A stretch of DNA of 64,000 nt, from contig CM042955.1 of the NCBI GenBank assembly GCA_023678885.1, forward strand, positions 18,735,835 to 18,799,834. Reading direction: 5' to 3'. The notes under the pieces are model-generated. The model ran no database searches. It saw only the letters and a list, made by a program, of their open reading frames with translations, and had not been told where the DNA came from. Below, piece by piece: positions 33,837-47,500 of this stretch (its first letter is position 1; each line of letters starts with the position of its first letter). The DNA comes from Pogostemon cablin. Taxonomy: Eukaryota; Streptophyta; Magnoliopsida; Lamiales; Lamiaceae. The translations under genes and the position numbers were made by a program.

Positions 33837-35080
33837 TAGAGCCGGCAAACGGGCCGGGCGGTACCGGGCCAAAGCACATTTACGGGCGGGCTTGGCCTGG
33901 TTCTTGGCGGGCCTTATTTTTTGTGGCCCAACCTAGCCCATACTGGGCCACCGGGTCATTTCGGCCCATTAATATTCATTTATTTTTTAAAAATTTAATT
34001 TAAAAAATAATTTAAAATTTAATTACTTTAATACGTGTAATAATTATAATAGTCAATATTGAATATTATCCTCAAATTTATAATTAGATATTAACGATAA
34101 ATTATCTATTCAAGTTAATTATTATTATTTTTAAATCAAATAAATTAGAATTGATTATTAGTGATCGACTGTATAATTAAGAGTTTTTAAATAACGGAAT
34201 TGCAGCTATTTAACATTAGTAATCACGATTATTATGTAATTAAAATTATATTATTAGCATCTAACTTATTACATTATGATATAATGGAATTTGAATCAAA
34301 CTTTTACAAATTTCAACAATATTAAATCGTTATATATATATATGAGTGTATATTAGGTGCACCCGGGTGCACCCTTGCACCCATATTTGTATAATATTTT
34401 ATTCTCTTTTGTATACATGTTATTCTCTTTTGTATACGTGTTTTGTAATAATTGTATACTTTTTTCACACTAAGTTTTTCATTAAAAAAATAAGCATTCA
34501 TATGTGTATAACTTTTTATTCAATAGTGTATACATGTATTTTAATAATTGTACATTTTTTTACACTCAATTTTTTATTAAAAAAATTAACAATTAAATTG
34601 TATACATTTTTACTCATAATTGTATATGTTTTTGCTTATATTTGTACGTGGGTGCACACGAAGCTTCGTGTGCACCCGGGTGCACACTATATTTAGCCTA
34701 TATATATATATATAATTTTTTTCTTTCGTCTTAACTTTATTTCTATCATATAGTAATCAAAATATCCAAGTAAAATAGAAAATTCATTTATAACTATTTT
34801 AGAAAGTTATTTTTATATAGCTAAATTTAAGTTATTTAAATATAATTTATAAATCAAATATTACAAATAATTTATAATTAAATATAAATAAAATGATCGG
34901 ACTAAAAAAACCCAGAAAAAATGGGCTAAAGGCGGGCCGGGCCATTTGGCCCACCGAGCTTGATGGGCCGGGCCAAAACGGCCCAATTCTTTTCAAACCT
35001 ACATTTTAATGGTCCAGCCCAACTTACTTATGACGGGTTACGGGCTGGTCCTTCGGGCCGGACCATTTTTTCCTGCTCTA
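33837..35080. mobile_element. hAT-like element, 1244 bp, with a nested MITE
   Basis: A perfect 8-bp target duplication AATCTCAA (33829-33836 and 35081-35088). It begins TAGAGCCGGCAAACGGGCC and ends CCTGCTCTA. The subterminal sequence is rich in GGGCCGGGCC and GGCCCA, the core AT-rich. A 355-bp MITE is nested at 34344-34698. No transposase. Confidence 0.9.
34344..34698. mobile_element. 9-bp-TSD MITE (GTGCACC family), copy 1
   Basis: Ends GAGTGTATATTAGGTGCACC and, inverted, GGCTAAATATAGTGTGCACC, each followed by a CCGGGTGCAC palindrome. The flanks are TATATATAT on both sides, consistent with but not proof of a 9-bp duplication. The core has two diverged units of about 100 bp (ttgtatacatgt...cattaaaaaaataa). 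It is the same family as 61343-61664, in opposite orientation. Confidence 0.8.
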
Positions 35081-35088
35081 AATCTCAA

Positions 35089-36150
35089 GAAAATCATTTT
35101 GCGGGACAATTCCCATATACCTTTGCCAATTTTTTTTTGTTATAGCCTCTATGAAATTTTAATTATACTTTAGTTTTCCCAAAATCATGGTTTACAGAAA
35201 TGGTTCAAATAATTTACGAGGGAGTCTTTTTCGAACATGATTCAAACATGCATTATATTTTTGTAAACTATTATAAAAAAATTTCTGAATATCACGGTTG
35301 TTGTTTTAATATGTGCGTTTTGTATGTGTATGATTTTTCCTGAATACTATTAAAAGATTATTCTGAATACCAAGTTGCCGGAATTTTGAAAGATTGAGAA
35401 TTTAAATTGAACACAACAATCATAAATCTATTTTTTAATATTTGACCATTTTTTGATGATTGATTAGTCCAAATGTATTTATATTTTTATGGAGAGATAA
35501 ATGGTTAATTAATTCCTTAATACAATTAAACTTAAAATAGTGTTGAAAGTGGTATTTAATTGGTTTAATTTGCAGTATAATTTAAATATTATATCTACTA
35601 GTTATATAGGAAAATAAAATTTTCTTATGTGATTTCTCATAATTGATTACGTTATCATATGAGTTAAACTTCACATTGATTTCCTAGATAAGAATAATAT
35701 GTCAATCCTTTGTATGTTTCTATATGTTGAATTTAGTGACATGTGTCAACTTAGGTAAATGCAATTATATTTTTATTTTTTTTGTAATCAATGATTAATA
35801 TCTATATTTTTAATTATTGTATAGTCCATAAATCAATTTCAACCGCTGCTTATTTTGAGGAGAATTCTTATTTCTTGCCTTTCACGTCCAAGATTATGCC
35901 CAATTGCAAAACGTGTCACTTTTGGACATCTATCCATGGAATTTTAATGAAAAACATTTATATTACTATTAATTATTTTTGCACTGTTACATTATTTAAT
36001 ATACTATGGGTGTATGATTGTTACTCCTATTATGGTGTCGTCTTCTGAATTAAACGACAGTCTATATTTATCAATTGAATGAATAGATAAACAACGAATA
36101 GATGAAAACACGTTTTATACTCTATACTACCTTCTCGTATATTTTCTTAC
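35089..36150. other. Intergenic, AT-rich, no gene seen
   Basis: Short chance frames only. The frame at 35791-36048 shows no recognisable domain. Confidence 0.6.
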
Positions 36151-36152
36151 TT

Positions 36153-36677
36153 AACATTGAATTATAAATATACTTGGTACAAATCTCCCTTATTACGGGG
36201 TTGCGGATTGTAAAATCATAATTTAAAAGAAAAAAATGAATTTAAATTCTCTTTAGTATATTAAAGATATATTTTTAATGATAAACTCTGTTGTGAAATT
36301 TTTACTTACGTGAAACAGTTTATGAGACGTGTTAAAGTATGTCTATTATATACTCCCCGTCCCGTCCAAAGGATTGTTTTTACTTTTTGGCACGTGGATT
36401 AATAAGTATTATTATAATTAACATTGAATTATAAATATACTTGGTACAAATCTCCCTTATTACGGGGTTGCGGATTGTAAAATCATAATTTAAAAGAAAA
36501 AATGAATTTAAATTATCTTTAGTATATTAAAGATATATTTTTAATGACAAACTCTCTTGTGAGATTTTTACTTACGTGAGACAGTTTATGAGACGTGTTA
36601 AAGTATGTCTATTATATACTCCCCGTCCCGTCCAAAGGGTTATTTTTACTTTTTGGCACGTGGATTAAGAAGTATTA
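36153..36677. repeat. 267-bp tandem duplication that includes half a MITE
   Basis: The unit starting aacattgaattataaatata occurs at 36153-36419 and 36420-36677. The first copy ends partway into a Stowaway MITE (36351-36419). The second continues through the complete MITE. The copies differ by a few substitutions and single-base gaps. Confidence 0.9.
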
Positions 36678-36845
36678 TTATTTAATGTATAGCGGGTAAT
36701 TATATTAGTGGGAGTGTGTGCTCCATATTTTAATTGTATTAGAGAGGGTGTGTGGGTCCCGTGTGTGTAAAAAAGGAAAAGAGATCCTTTGGGTGAGACG
36801 ACTAAAATGACAAAAAGGAACACTTTGAGTGGGACGGAGGGAGTA
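36617..36845. mobile_element. Stowaway MITE, 229 bp
   Basis: Ends TACTCCCCGTCCCGTCC and GGGACGGAGGGAGTA, inverted, TA-bounded. No coding sequence. Confidence 0.88.
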
Positions 36846-38215
36846 GATAAAATATTTTTAATGATTCTTAAAGCATGTATGCATTAAAGTATGAGTTTTG
36901 CGTGTTATAATATGATTTATTATTAACATACTTTAACTATAAATAAATAAACATACTTTACTTATATAATAAATATACTTTACTGATGAGTCGACCTGTC
37001 TCGAGAGTGTGTCATTTTTTATTTATAAATTCTTGGTAGTTTTGTCTTATACGAGACCGTCTCACAGTAAGACAATTTTATATTTTCTTAATTAATTATC
37101 ACTTATTTTTAAGATGATATTGTTTTAAACTGTTAGTATTGTTTTTTTTTATACTTTAAATTGTTTATGAGATAGTTCACAGCTTAACAATTTTATGAAC
37201 AATTTATAAATATAAATGAAAAGTGATACTCACATTTTATAAAGAATGTGATAACTATTTTAAAAAGTGTAAGATGATTTCAAGTGAAATGGTCACAAGA
37301 CGTATTCTTTTTATATTATTTTAAAAATTTTAATATAATATGAGAAATTATAAATTTTTTTATGCGAATTCTCACATTTGGTCCATTAAACATCTTAGAT
37401 CAAATTATAATAAAATCTACCTTAAGGTCATTTAACTAACGCAATTTTCAATTTTAGTAATTCTTGATTTTGATTCATCTGATCAAAATTTGATAAAAAT
37501 GATTAAAGTTGAATTAGAAAAGATAAAATAAAAAAATGCACTTAATATACCAAATACAAATTTTAACATACATATAAGGATGTAATAATTTCTCTTAATT
37601 AAAATTCATTTAATAGATAATTAATTAGCCAGTTGCAACATGTGGCTAGTTGCTCTTTTTTAAAAATTATTCAAGAAATCAATGATAAAGTATCTACCTT
37701 AATTATCTAAGACGGTTTATGAGACATGTTAATTATATAAGATGGTTCGTGATACGTGTTAAAATATATCAATTATATAGATAAAGTATGCTTAATAATT
37801 GTTAAATTATGTTTTCTAAAATATGATGTATGATGAATTAAAGTATATTCTTAGGGAATTATAAAATGATTAATTATTGACATACTTTAATTACAAATAA
37901 ATACTTTATTTATATTTATATATGATAAATATATTTTAGTAATAAATCAATCTATCTTATAAACCGTGCCAAAAAACTCCTCTCATAAGGGGTTGTCTCA
38001 AAATTAATAAACTGAACAAGTGGCTTAAAAAAAACTGTAAATATAAGAATGGAGGGGTATACTACTATATACTGTATATGACGTAATAAAAAATGAAAAA
38101 AACCGACTAAACAAGAATAAGACTCGGTGAAATTACAACGTTCGGTTTACAAAAAATAAAAATAAAAATAATAAATACACGAATAAAAAATGAAATTAAA
38201 GTTTAGTGCTGCCAT
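36846..38215. other. AT-rich spacer with decayed MITE sequence
   Basis: Contains AAAGTATG/CATACTTT palindromic stretches and gagacgtgt/gagacggt motifs (for example 36870-37060 and 37710-37970) like those at 60070-60350. These are probably a decayed MITE family. The right end leads into the promoter of the gene at 38570. Confidence 0.5.
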
Positions 38216-38569
38216 CTTCTCTTCTCCCCTCCTAAATTGAACAGCTCATCACTTTCTCTCTCTGTAATCCATCACACTCACTCTCTCTCTCTTTCTTCAT
38301 TCCCTTTATTTCTCCATCCCTTTCTTCTCGGCAACTCAATCCTCCCTCGCATATACATACACGAATTTGCATCTATAACTATCTCACTCTCTCGTATATC
38401 TTACAGCACACTTGCGATTTCCACGCACAGTGGACTCACAGTGGCTGTGATTGAGGCTTATTGGAGTTCTTCCAATGGTCTCTTGACGGTTTTGACTTGA
38501 TTGCAGATGCAATCAGTTCGTCTTCTTCCACTCTCCCCCGTGTGATGTGATGACAATTCCCCCCTGTTA

Positions 38570-41500
38570 ATGGCTATTTCCATTCTCCCGTATGCAATTT
38601 CATCTCAGGTAGTCGGATTCGCCTTCGTGATCCTCGCGTTAATAGCTGCATCTTCGAACTTCACTCTCGCTTCAGGGTACTCGGGTTTCGATTCGGATAT
38701 TCTGATATTCCATCAGGACTACACGCCACCTGCACCGCCACCTCCTCCACCGCATCCGCCGTCACTCTCCTGCGAGTCCGATCTCGGAGGCGTTGGTTCA
38801 TTGGACACCACTTGTGAAATAGTCTCCGATTTGAACCTTACGGAGAATGTCTACTTAGAGGGCAAGGGTAGCTTCGTAATTGCGCCCAATGTTAGGGTAA
38901 GCTGTTCATCGTTTTCTGGTTGCGAGCTTGCAGTTAATGTCTCGGGGGACTTCACTTTGGGGGATAATTCATCGATAGTGAGTGGCACTTTTCTGTTAGT
39001 CGCAGATAACGCGTATTTTGGGAATGGCTCTACTGTAAATACAACATCATTGGGGGGGTCGCCGCCTCCGCACTCTAGTGGAACCCCACAAGGGTTGGAT
39101 GGGGCCGGTGGGGGATATGGGGGTAGGGGTGCCGCGTGTCTGAAAGATAGGAGTAAGCAACCGGAAGATGAGTGGGGTGGGGATGCATATTCATGGTCTG
39201 ATCTAGAGAAACCATGGAGTTATGGTAGTAGAGGGGGTACAACTAGTACGGAAATTGATTATGGCGGAGGAGGAGGGGGAAGGATAATGCTATTGATATC
39301 AAAACTTTTGGAGGTGAATGGAAGTGTTTTAGCCGATGGAGGTGATGGAGGTCCCAAAGGTGGAGGTGGGTCTGGAGGCAGCATCTACATCAAGGCTTAT
39401 AAGATGTAAAGTTCTTATTTATTCTTCTTATTCGTTTTAATTAAAATTTAAATCCGTGTTCTCTCGATGTCGTTTTCCATCACAAATTTATTTTAGTTTC
39501 ATTTTGTTTTGAATACCCTGCTTTTAATCTAGACTAGACTAGCATCTGCCCCAATAAGGTGATGATAGTGCTTCTGGAAACCTTGCAGTGTATTTTTGGC
39601 AATTGGAATTTGTGGACCTATATATTGTGAACCAATGTAACTTGCCATATGCATCTTCTCAAGACGGATGACTAATGTGTCTGTGTTAATTCTGTTTGAA
39701 GTTTCTCAACCATTTAACTGATATGAAACTAATTTACATTGCTGTCATTTACTTTTCTTTGTCTTTTGTGATGAGTGTATATCACCAATTAAATGAATAA
39801 ATAATATTACAAAAAATGAGAGGATACAGAAATAGTTTTTCGACTAAGGCACTCAGGCTCAGGGGTCTGCGCCTAGATTGTTGATTTTTTGCTATTCCAG
39901 GCTCATGTATCAAAGGCGCGCGCCTAGGTGCGCCTAGGCGCGCCTCTTCAACATCCCGTTTTTTTCTTTTTTTTTTTTTAAAGTTTTTTGAAATTGCTAC
40001 TCAATTATTAAAGGGTTTACACATTTTTAAGATAAAAATGGACAGCCCACTTATAAAATGATATAAATAGAGAATTAGGGTTAGGGTTTTAGTACTTGAA
40101 CTTTCAAAACAAAGACAAAAAGGTGGGCTGCCTTCACCTCCACCACCTACCTCGACCATTTGCCGCCTACTTGAACTTTATTTGTGTGTATGTTTTATGT
40201 GTTATAATGCTATTATAAGTTATTATGTATCATTATGTGATGTTATGTGATTTTTATCTTAGTTTAGTTAGGTAATATGATTGTAAGTAGGATATATTTG
40301 TGTATATACATTGTAAATTCAGTTTTGGGCAAAATGTAGCTCAGGCGCGCACCTCAGGCGCGCCTAGGTGTCCGTGTTCCTAGGTGCGCCTCTCGCTTTT
40401 AACAACTATGCATCTGACGTGATTTTTATCGAGAATTGAGCTGAAATATTACTTGTAACTTTACTTAATATGTTTTTGGTAGCATAAATGGCTGCTATTC
40501 ACTTTTGATATTTGATTATTTCTCAGTATTCTTGCTACAAATTATTATCCTTTGAAAAGCAGCTCTTGACTGAAAAACTTACAGGTGTCTTTTATAAAAT
40601 ATGAAAACATTATCAACCACTCACCAATATTATGTTATACTATGATAGGTATTTAAGAATTGATCGGCTGTTTATACAGAGCTTCTTATTGCAGAATACA
40701 TTCCTTCCTTTGCATAGCTGCATAACTACTTTATATAGGTTCAATATGGATCTGGATTATCTTCTGGGCCAGTATGGTTTTATTTGTAGTGTGCAGTGTG
40801 TATAATGTTCCATTATTGATTTATTCTTCTGTTCATATATATTTTTATATAGTTTGGGTTCTTGTATCCTAAATAGATTCGTTCCATGCATAATGTTACT
40901 CACATAAAATTTTCATGGTTATATATATTTGATGAAATAACGTTATATTTGTCTGTTCATGGATTATACGCAATGATGTATGCCGTACCACTGTTATGTG
41001 ATTGTTTCCTTTTTATTCTTTGGCTGCAATTATTTTTGTCTTGTGAACAAAGTACTGGTTTCTTGATGGTTATAGACAGTGCTGCCACTGATGGTTCGAT
41101 TTATATTAGTGCCATTGTTTGTTGTGGATTGCAGGATTGGAATTGGCAGAATAGGTGCTTGTGGTGGTAACGGCTTTGCTGGAGGTGGTGGTGGTAGAGT
41201 AGCAGTTGATATATTTAGCAGGCATGAGGAACCGACCATAGCTTTACATGGTATGGTCTGAGCTATCTTTTCTCTTGCCTGTTTGACTTTTGAATATTTG
41301 TTATTTATTCATCTTGCTTGCATGACAAAAACTTCATGCGATGTAAACTGGGCTGTATTGTTCTTTAGAATTCCTGAGAAATAAGATGTAATTTTTGTAT
41401 TTTTTTTGCTATCAGAAGAGAGAAAGATGTCAGCTACTTTTGCATTGTTTTTTGCTGTGAATTTGCCCAATTACAAGGTTGCCACATATCAGTTTTTTTT

Positions 41501-44500
41501 TTCCCCTTTCAAGTGGAGGGTAATGGATCTAGGGGTTGGTTTGTATAATAGACAAGGTTTCATTATTAAAATAGCTCGAACTGTTGGGAAGTTCTCGTAT
41601 TTTTTATTTAAAATGATGTTATATACTTCTATATAACCAAAACTAAAAAAAAAAAAACTGAGTGCTTTTTTCTTTGTGTGGGACCGTGTGTTTGAGCTGG
41701 TCAACCCAAGCAAGTAACATCCGTATTTTATGATACAGGAGGAAGTAGTCATGGTTGCCCTGAGAATGCTGGCGCTGCTGGTACTTTCTACGATTCAGTT
41801 CCTCGCAGCCTAACTATCAGTAATCATAACAAATCTACTTACACGGACACACTTCTCTTGGAATTTCCGCAACCATTTTTGACAAATGTTTATATCCGCA
41901 ATCAGGCGAAGGCTGTAGTTCCCCTGCTATGGAGCCGTGTTCAGGTGACTTTCTACTGTATTGCTTATGTGTAGTAGTGTGTTTTTTCATATTTTCTAAA
42001 CCAAATAGAGTGCTATCAACATGTTATTTGGACCTTTGAACAATTATCTTATGCAGTTTCTTGTTAATCTGGAGGCACGGGCTTTCACATATTAGAATCT
42101 AATCTTGCCTTGTTCAGGTTCAAGGACAGATTAGCCTTTCAAGTGGAGTGTTGAGCTTTGGACTTGCTCATTATTTAATGTCAGAGTTTGAATTGTTTGC
42201 TGAAGAGCTGTTAATGAGTGATTCTGTTGTACGAGTAAGTTTCACTTGGTTTGACTTTTGATAATTAAATGGAGCAACCTATACACTGAGCCTGTTCCTT
42301 CTCTTAACGTTCTTTTGTATGTCAATCAATGTAATTGATGGTGTGCTGCTGCTTTCGCTCCATTTTCTCAAGAAATCTGTGCTTGTGCAGGAACTAATTT
42401 TTTAATCTATAATGTGTGAACTTGTATATCTTGATAAATGTGATCATTATGACATTCATTTCTAGGTTTTTGGGGCTCTCCGCATGTCCGTTAAAATGTT
42501 CTTAATGTGGAACTCAAAAATGCTAATATATGGAGGTGGGGACGATACTGTTGAGACATCGTTACTCGAGGCTAGTAACCTCATGGTCCTAAGGGTGAGT
42601 TCTGACCAGTTTTCTTGTTGTATTATGTGTATGCATGCGCATATAACTTGCGTGTCAATTTTCCTTGGCCAGGAATCATCTCTTATACATTCAAATGCAA
42701 GCCTTGGGGTTCAAGGTCAAGGTTCCTTAAATTTGACTGGGCCTGGTGATTCCATTGAAGCTCAACATTTGGTTTTGTCATTGTTTTATAGCATCAACGT
42801 AAGACATAAAATCTGTTTATACGTCTCTTCTGCTTGAATTTGTCTTCTACGTTTTTACTTCTGTATGCCTCCTGCCTGAAATCTTAATTCAGGATATATA
42901 TTTTTAGCTACCTATGTTTTTAATCTTGTTTTCAATAAACCCGAGGGCCGAGTGGCCAGCAATAAGATTAATTTAGTTATGGAACTAAAAATGTCAGAGC
43001 CTGCTCTTTTTATCATTTGCATTATTCTTATGTTTTATCTGGTTCTTTTTACTCAAGTCCACTGGAATTCTGCCATATTATATGTTCGTTGTTCTAATTC
43101 ATGACCTGGCATTTGATTTGCACTGTTTATGTCACATCTTTAATTCGCCTTATAATATTTGCATCCACGGCCTTCTGCTATATTAAAATTTTGAGTAAAG
43201 GAGATGCAAATGCTTAATACCACCTGGTGAAGGTTATGTGAACTTTTAGACATTTATACAAGTTTCCGCCTTTTTAGATTCATATAAGCATGTGCTGCGT
43301 TGAGGGTAGCACCCCCATGTAACTTCACAAGGCCCTGCTATAGCTTCTCAGTAATTTCCAACGACCTTTTGCAGCTGCTTGTACATAAAGCTTCTTGTCT
43401 TGTAAATATATACATTAGCTACCGGCTTGGTTACGACGTTTAATAGATGTTATATTTGATTAATTGGGATTTTTTCTTCCTTTCCTCATGTTGTGATGAA
43501 GATTGGACCTGGATCAATTCTGCGTGGTCCTGTCAGAAATACCACTGGGGATGCCGTGTAAGTTAATTTGTGTGCTTAGACTTAGATAACTTGCAGCTGT
43601 TTTAACTTTTAACTTTAATTCTGAAAGATTGTTCATTTTACTTGGTAGGATACCACAACTGTTCTGTGATTCGAGAAATTGTCCGGTTGAGCTGCTTCAT
43701 CCACCTGAAGATTGTAATGTGAATTCCTCTCTCTCCTTTACCCTGCAGGTGCCTATTTTCTGTTATAAAATTTCAGTGGCTCATACTTAACCATTCACAT
43801 ATTTAGTTATGTCTGCTGGTATAGGCGTCTTACATATTCTTTTGTTTGTTATGCAGATTTGCCGAGTTGAGGACATACTTGTTCAAGGTCTTGTTGAAGG
43901 CTCTGTTGTTTTATTCCATAGAGCCAGGACCATAACAGTCCCCTCTTCTGGACTTATTAGCACAACTGGAATGGGTATATAACATTTACTTTTTTTCATA
44001 TTCTTCAATTAAGCAATAACTTGAGACTTTGCTTCCATGTGATATGAGCAAACTATTATTATGTTTGACAATTGAGGGTTTTCCATATTTACAGGCTGTG
44101 ATGGTGGTATTGGTCAAGGGATATTGCTTGGTAATGGTCTTGGTAGTGGTGGTGGGCATGGCGGTCGAGGTGGAATGGGCTGTTACAATGACAGTTGCAT
44201 AGATGGAGGTGTTTCCTATGGAGATGCTGATTTGCCTTGCGAACTGGGTAGTGGAAGCGGAAATGATAGCTTGGCCATGTCAACCATTGGTGGAGGTGTT
44301 TTAGGTTGGATATACTTTTTGAGCGTTTTTCCCAAAATTTATAAGGCTATACTTGGATATTGTATACATGGATTGCCACTATCATGTTATTTTTGTACAA
44401 GGTGTCCTTTTAGTATAGATAACTTTTAATTAATTCATTTTGATGAATTAATTGAAGTAAATTTATTGATAGTGATGATCAGGACTAAATTTCGCTGGTT

Positions 44501-47500
44501 CACATTCAAACTTAGTATGGGTAGTAAATCCTGCTTCTCCCTGTAATGTCTCATATTTGTTGTTGTGGGTTGCCTTAGTTATATTGCTGCTTTCAGAAAT
44601 CTAGCTTAAGTTGGTTGTGGATAGTCTTCCAATGCACTCTTGCTTTGAGCAACATTCTCGTATTATCTCAGTTTGAGAAGTGTTGGTGTCGTTGGTCTTC
44701 CTTGGAGTCTCAAACATGGTTATGGTTCATATTAATTGAACATGTATAACTTGACCTACTACTACTGTCTTCATAGTGGCTGATGATTTATTATCTCACA
44801 CGGATTTAATTTCAAAATTAGATTCTGAATCTCCATTGACCATTTGTTCCTCCCATTCCATGCAGTGATAGGTTCATCAGATTATCCCTTACTAAATCTA
44901 TACGTTGAAGGTTCTGTTAGAGCAGATGGAGACAGCTTCAGTGGGGGGATCAAAGGGAAAAACCCCCTCATTGATTATCCACTTTTTGGTCCGGGAGGTG
45001 GATCTGGTGGTACAATCTTGTTGTTCTTGCGTGTTTTGGCTCTCAGTGACTCTGGCATTATATCAAGTGCTGGAGGTAATGGTAGCCTGCTCGGCGGTGG
45101 TGGAGGTGGTGGTGGAAGGATCCATTTTCACTGGTCAGATATTCCGACTGGAGATATGTACTGGCCTGTTGCTGCAATGAATGGAAGCATTCATGTGGGG
45201 TTAGTATAAATGCTTAATTGCTGATGTTTGTTTGTTTTATGCCTCGTGGAATTAATTTAAATCCTGAATTGTTTTATTTTATTTTATTTTATTCAAATCC
45301 TGAATTGTTTAATACTATGCTTGACAAGTCTGTTGCTTTGGTGCACTTTGGATTTTCATTACATTGTACGTTTTCTATGTTTCCCTGTGGGATATAATGC
45401 AGTAATTATATTGTTTTGCCGTAGGGGTGGGTTTGGTGGCAATCAAAGTCACATGGGTGAATCTGGAACTGTCAGTGGAAAAGCATGTCCTAAGGGGCTA
45501 TATGGAATATTCTGTGAGGTATCCATATCCCATTTGTTGTACAGATTTCTAAGTATCTTTGCATCTTTTCCAAATGATGATCTGGTCAAAGTTTTATTCA
45601 TTTTATTCCTAAGGAATCTTCTTAAATTAAATGTGATGGCTGAAGAAAATGATATGATGCTTGTAGCAAGCATAAAGTAATCATTACTGGAGATATAACT
45701 ATTAAGTATTAAATGGCCTTATTATAGCTTAGTTGAGAAATAGTAAATGCTTTTCAAGCTACTATTTAATGACTAGGCTGCTCTGCTCTGTGCTCTCCAC
45801 CCCAGCTATAATTAAAGAAAAAGTATTTTTTTTAAAGATGATTTCATAGGAAACTGCATGTAATTCATTTTTAACTGGTTTTCCAGTTAATATCTGCTTA
45901 CTGACCTTGGTATTTACCTAAATATCTGCAGGAATGTCCTGATGGCACTTACAAAAATGTTACAGGATCTGATAGATCTCTTTGTTTTTCGTGTCCAATT
46001 CACGAGCTTCCAAATCGTGCTGTTTATGTTCATGTTCGAGGTATCTCCATATCCTTCGGATTATATGGTGTTTATCATCCATTTATTTTATTTAAATGTT
46101 TTCTATTTGGAGATTTAATGTCTCTCCCTTTTTGAAATAACATTTGATATCTACTACATATTTTAATTATGTTACTTCTGTGCAACCGAATAGAAAAAAA
46201 ATATTGTACCCTTAGATTAGTATAAGGTCCATTTTTGTTTCCTTTCTCTGCCAATCTATGCGTGTAAGTGCTGTATTTGTTTAACTGGTTACTGTTTGCT
46301 CCTTACAGGTGGTATCACTGAGGCACCTTGTCCTTACAAATGTATTTCAGATATTTATCACATGCCACACTGTTATACAGCTCTTGAAGAGTTGGTGTAT
46401 ACATTTGGAGGACCCTGGTTATTTGGCCTCCTGCTTTTAAGTCTCCTTGTTTTGCTTGCAATGGTGCTAAGTGTGGCACGGGTGAAGTTCATAGGACTAG
46501 ATGAGTTACCTGGTCCAGCTCCTACGCAGCAGGGTTCCCTTATAGATCACTCATTCCCTTTCCTGGAGTCTCTAAATGAGGTATTTCCTGCTTAACCTTG
46601 AACACTTAGTCAATACAACAATGATATGAACCTGGTGAATACATTCCACTATCTTATCCCCCATTCTCTATCTGTGGTGGTCAATGATGAAGAATTTTTG
46701 ATGATTTTGCCGTTAGGTATTGGAAACTAATAGAGCTGAGGAGTCACAGAGCCATGTGTACAGGCTGTACTTTATAGGTCCAAATGCATTTAGTGATCCT
46801 TGGCATCTTCCTCATTCACTCCCTGAACAAGTGAGGGAAATAGTGTAAGTTCTTTCATTTGCTTTTCTTTGCTTATTTATTTTTACTGGATATTGCTGAC
46901 CAAAAATAAAATAAATCCAAATGTGCTTTTCTGATGGCAGGTATGAAGATGCGTTTAATGCATTTGTGGATGAGATCAATGGGATTGCTACCTATCAGTG
47001 GTGGGAAGGGTCGGTACACAGTATTCTTACCATCCTAGCTTATCCTATAGCATGGTCTTGGCAACAATGGCGGCGGAGAATAAAGCTACAAAGAATAAGA
47101 GAATTTGTGCGATCTGAATACGACCATGCCTGCTTACGCTCTTGTCGTTCTCGTGCTCTGTACGAAGGATTAAAGGTTAGATTTTCAAGAATCACGTTAT
47201 GTCCTCAAAATTCTGACGATGGATGCCTTCATGTTCTTGAATGTTTAAGATTATTCTTGCACCTTTTCTGAAGTTACTTTTAACCACCAGTCAAAATACA
47301 TGGATACTTAGTTTTTTTGTAGATATTTGTATTCATGAGAAGTTTTTTTTTTTTTTTAAAATGGTTTTGATTTGTTGTGAAAAAGGAGGCTTTCTTTGTT
47401 TAAATTTGCATCACTAGCTTATCAATTAATACAATTTTGTAATATACCCGTATGACCTAGTATATTTCAAGAGAAAGGTGTCATAGTTTTTCTTTATGAA

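Noticed and set aside
44089..44283. Minus-strand histidine-rich frame
   Set aside because: It is antisense to the Gly-rich exon 10 of the large gene; GGT codons read backwards give Thr/His/Pro runs.
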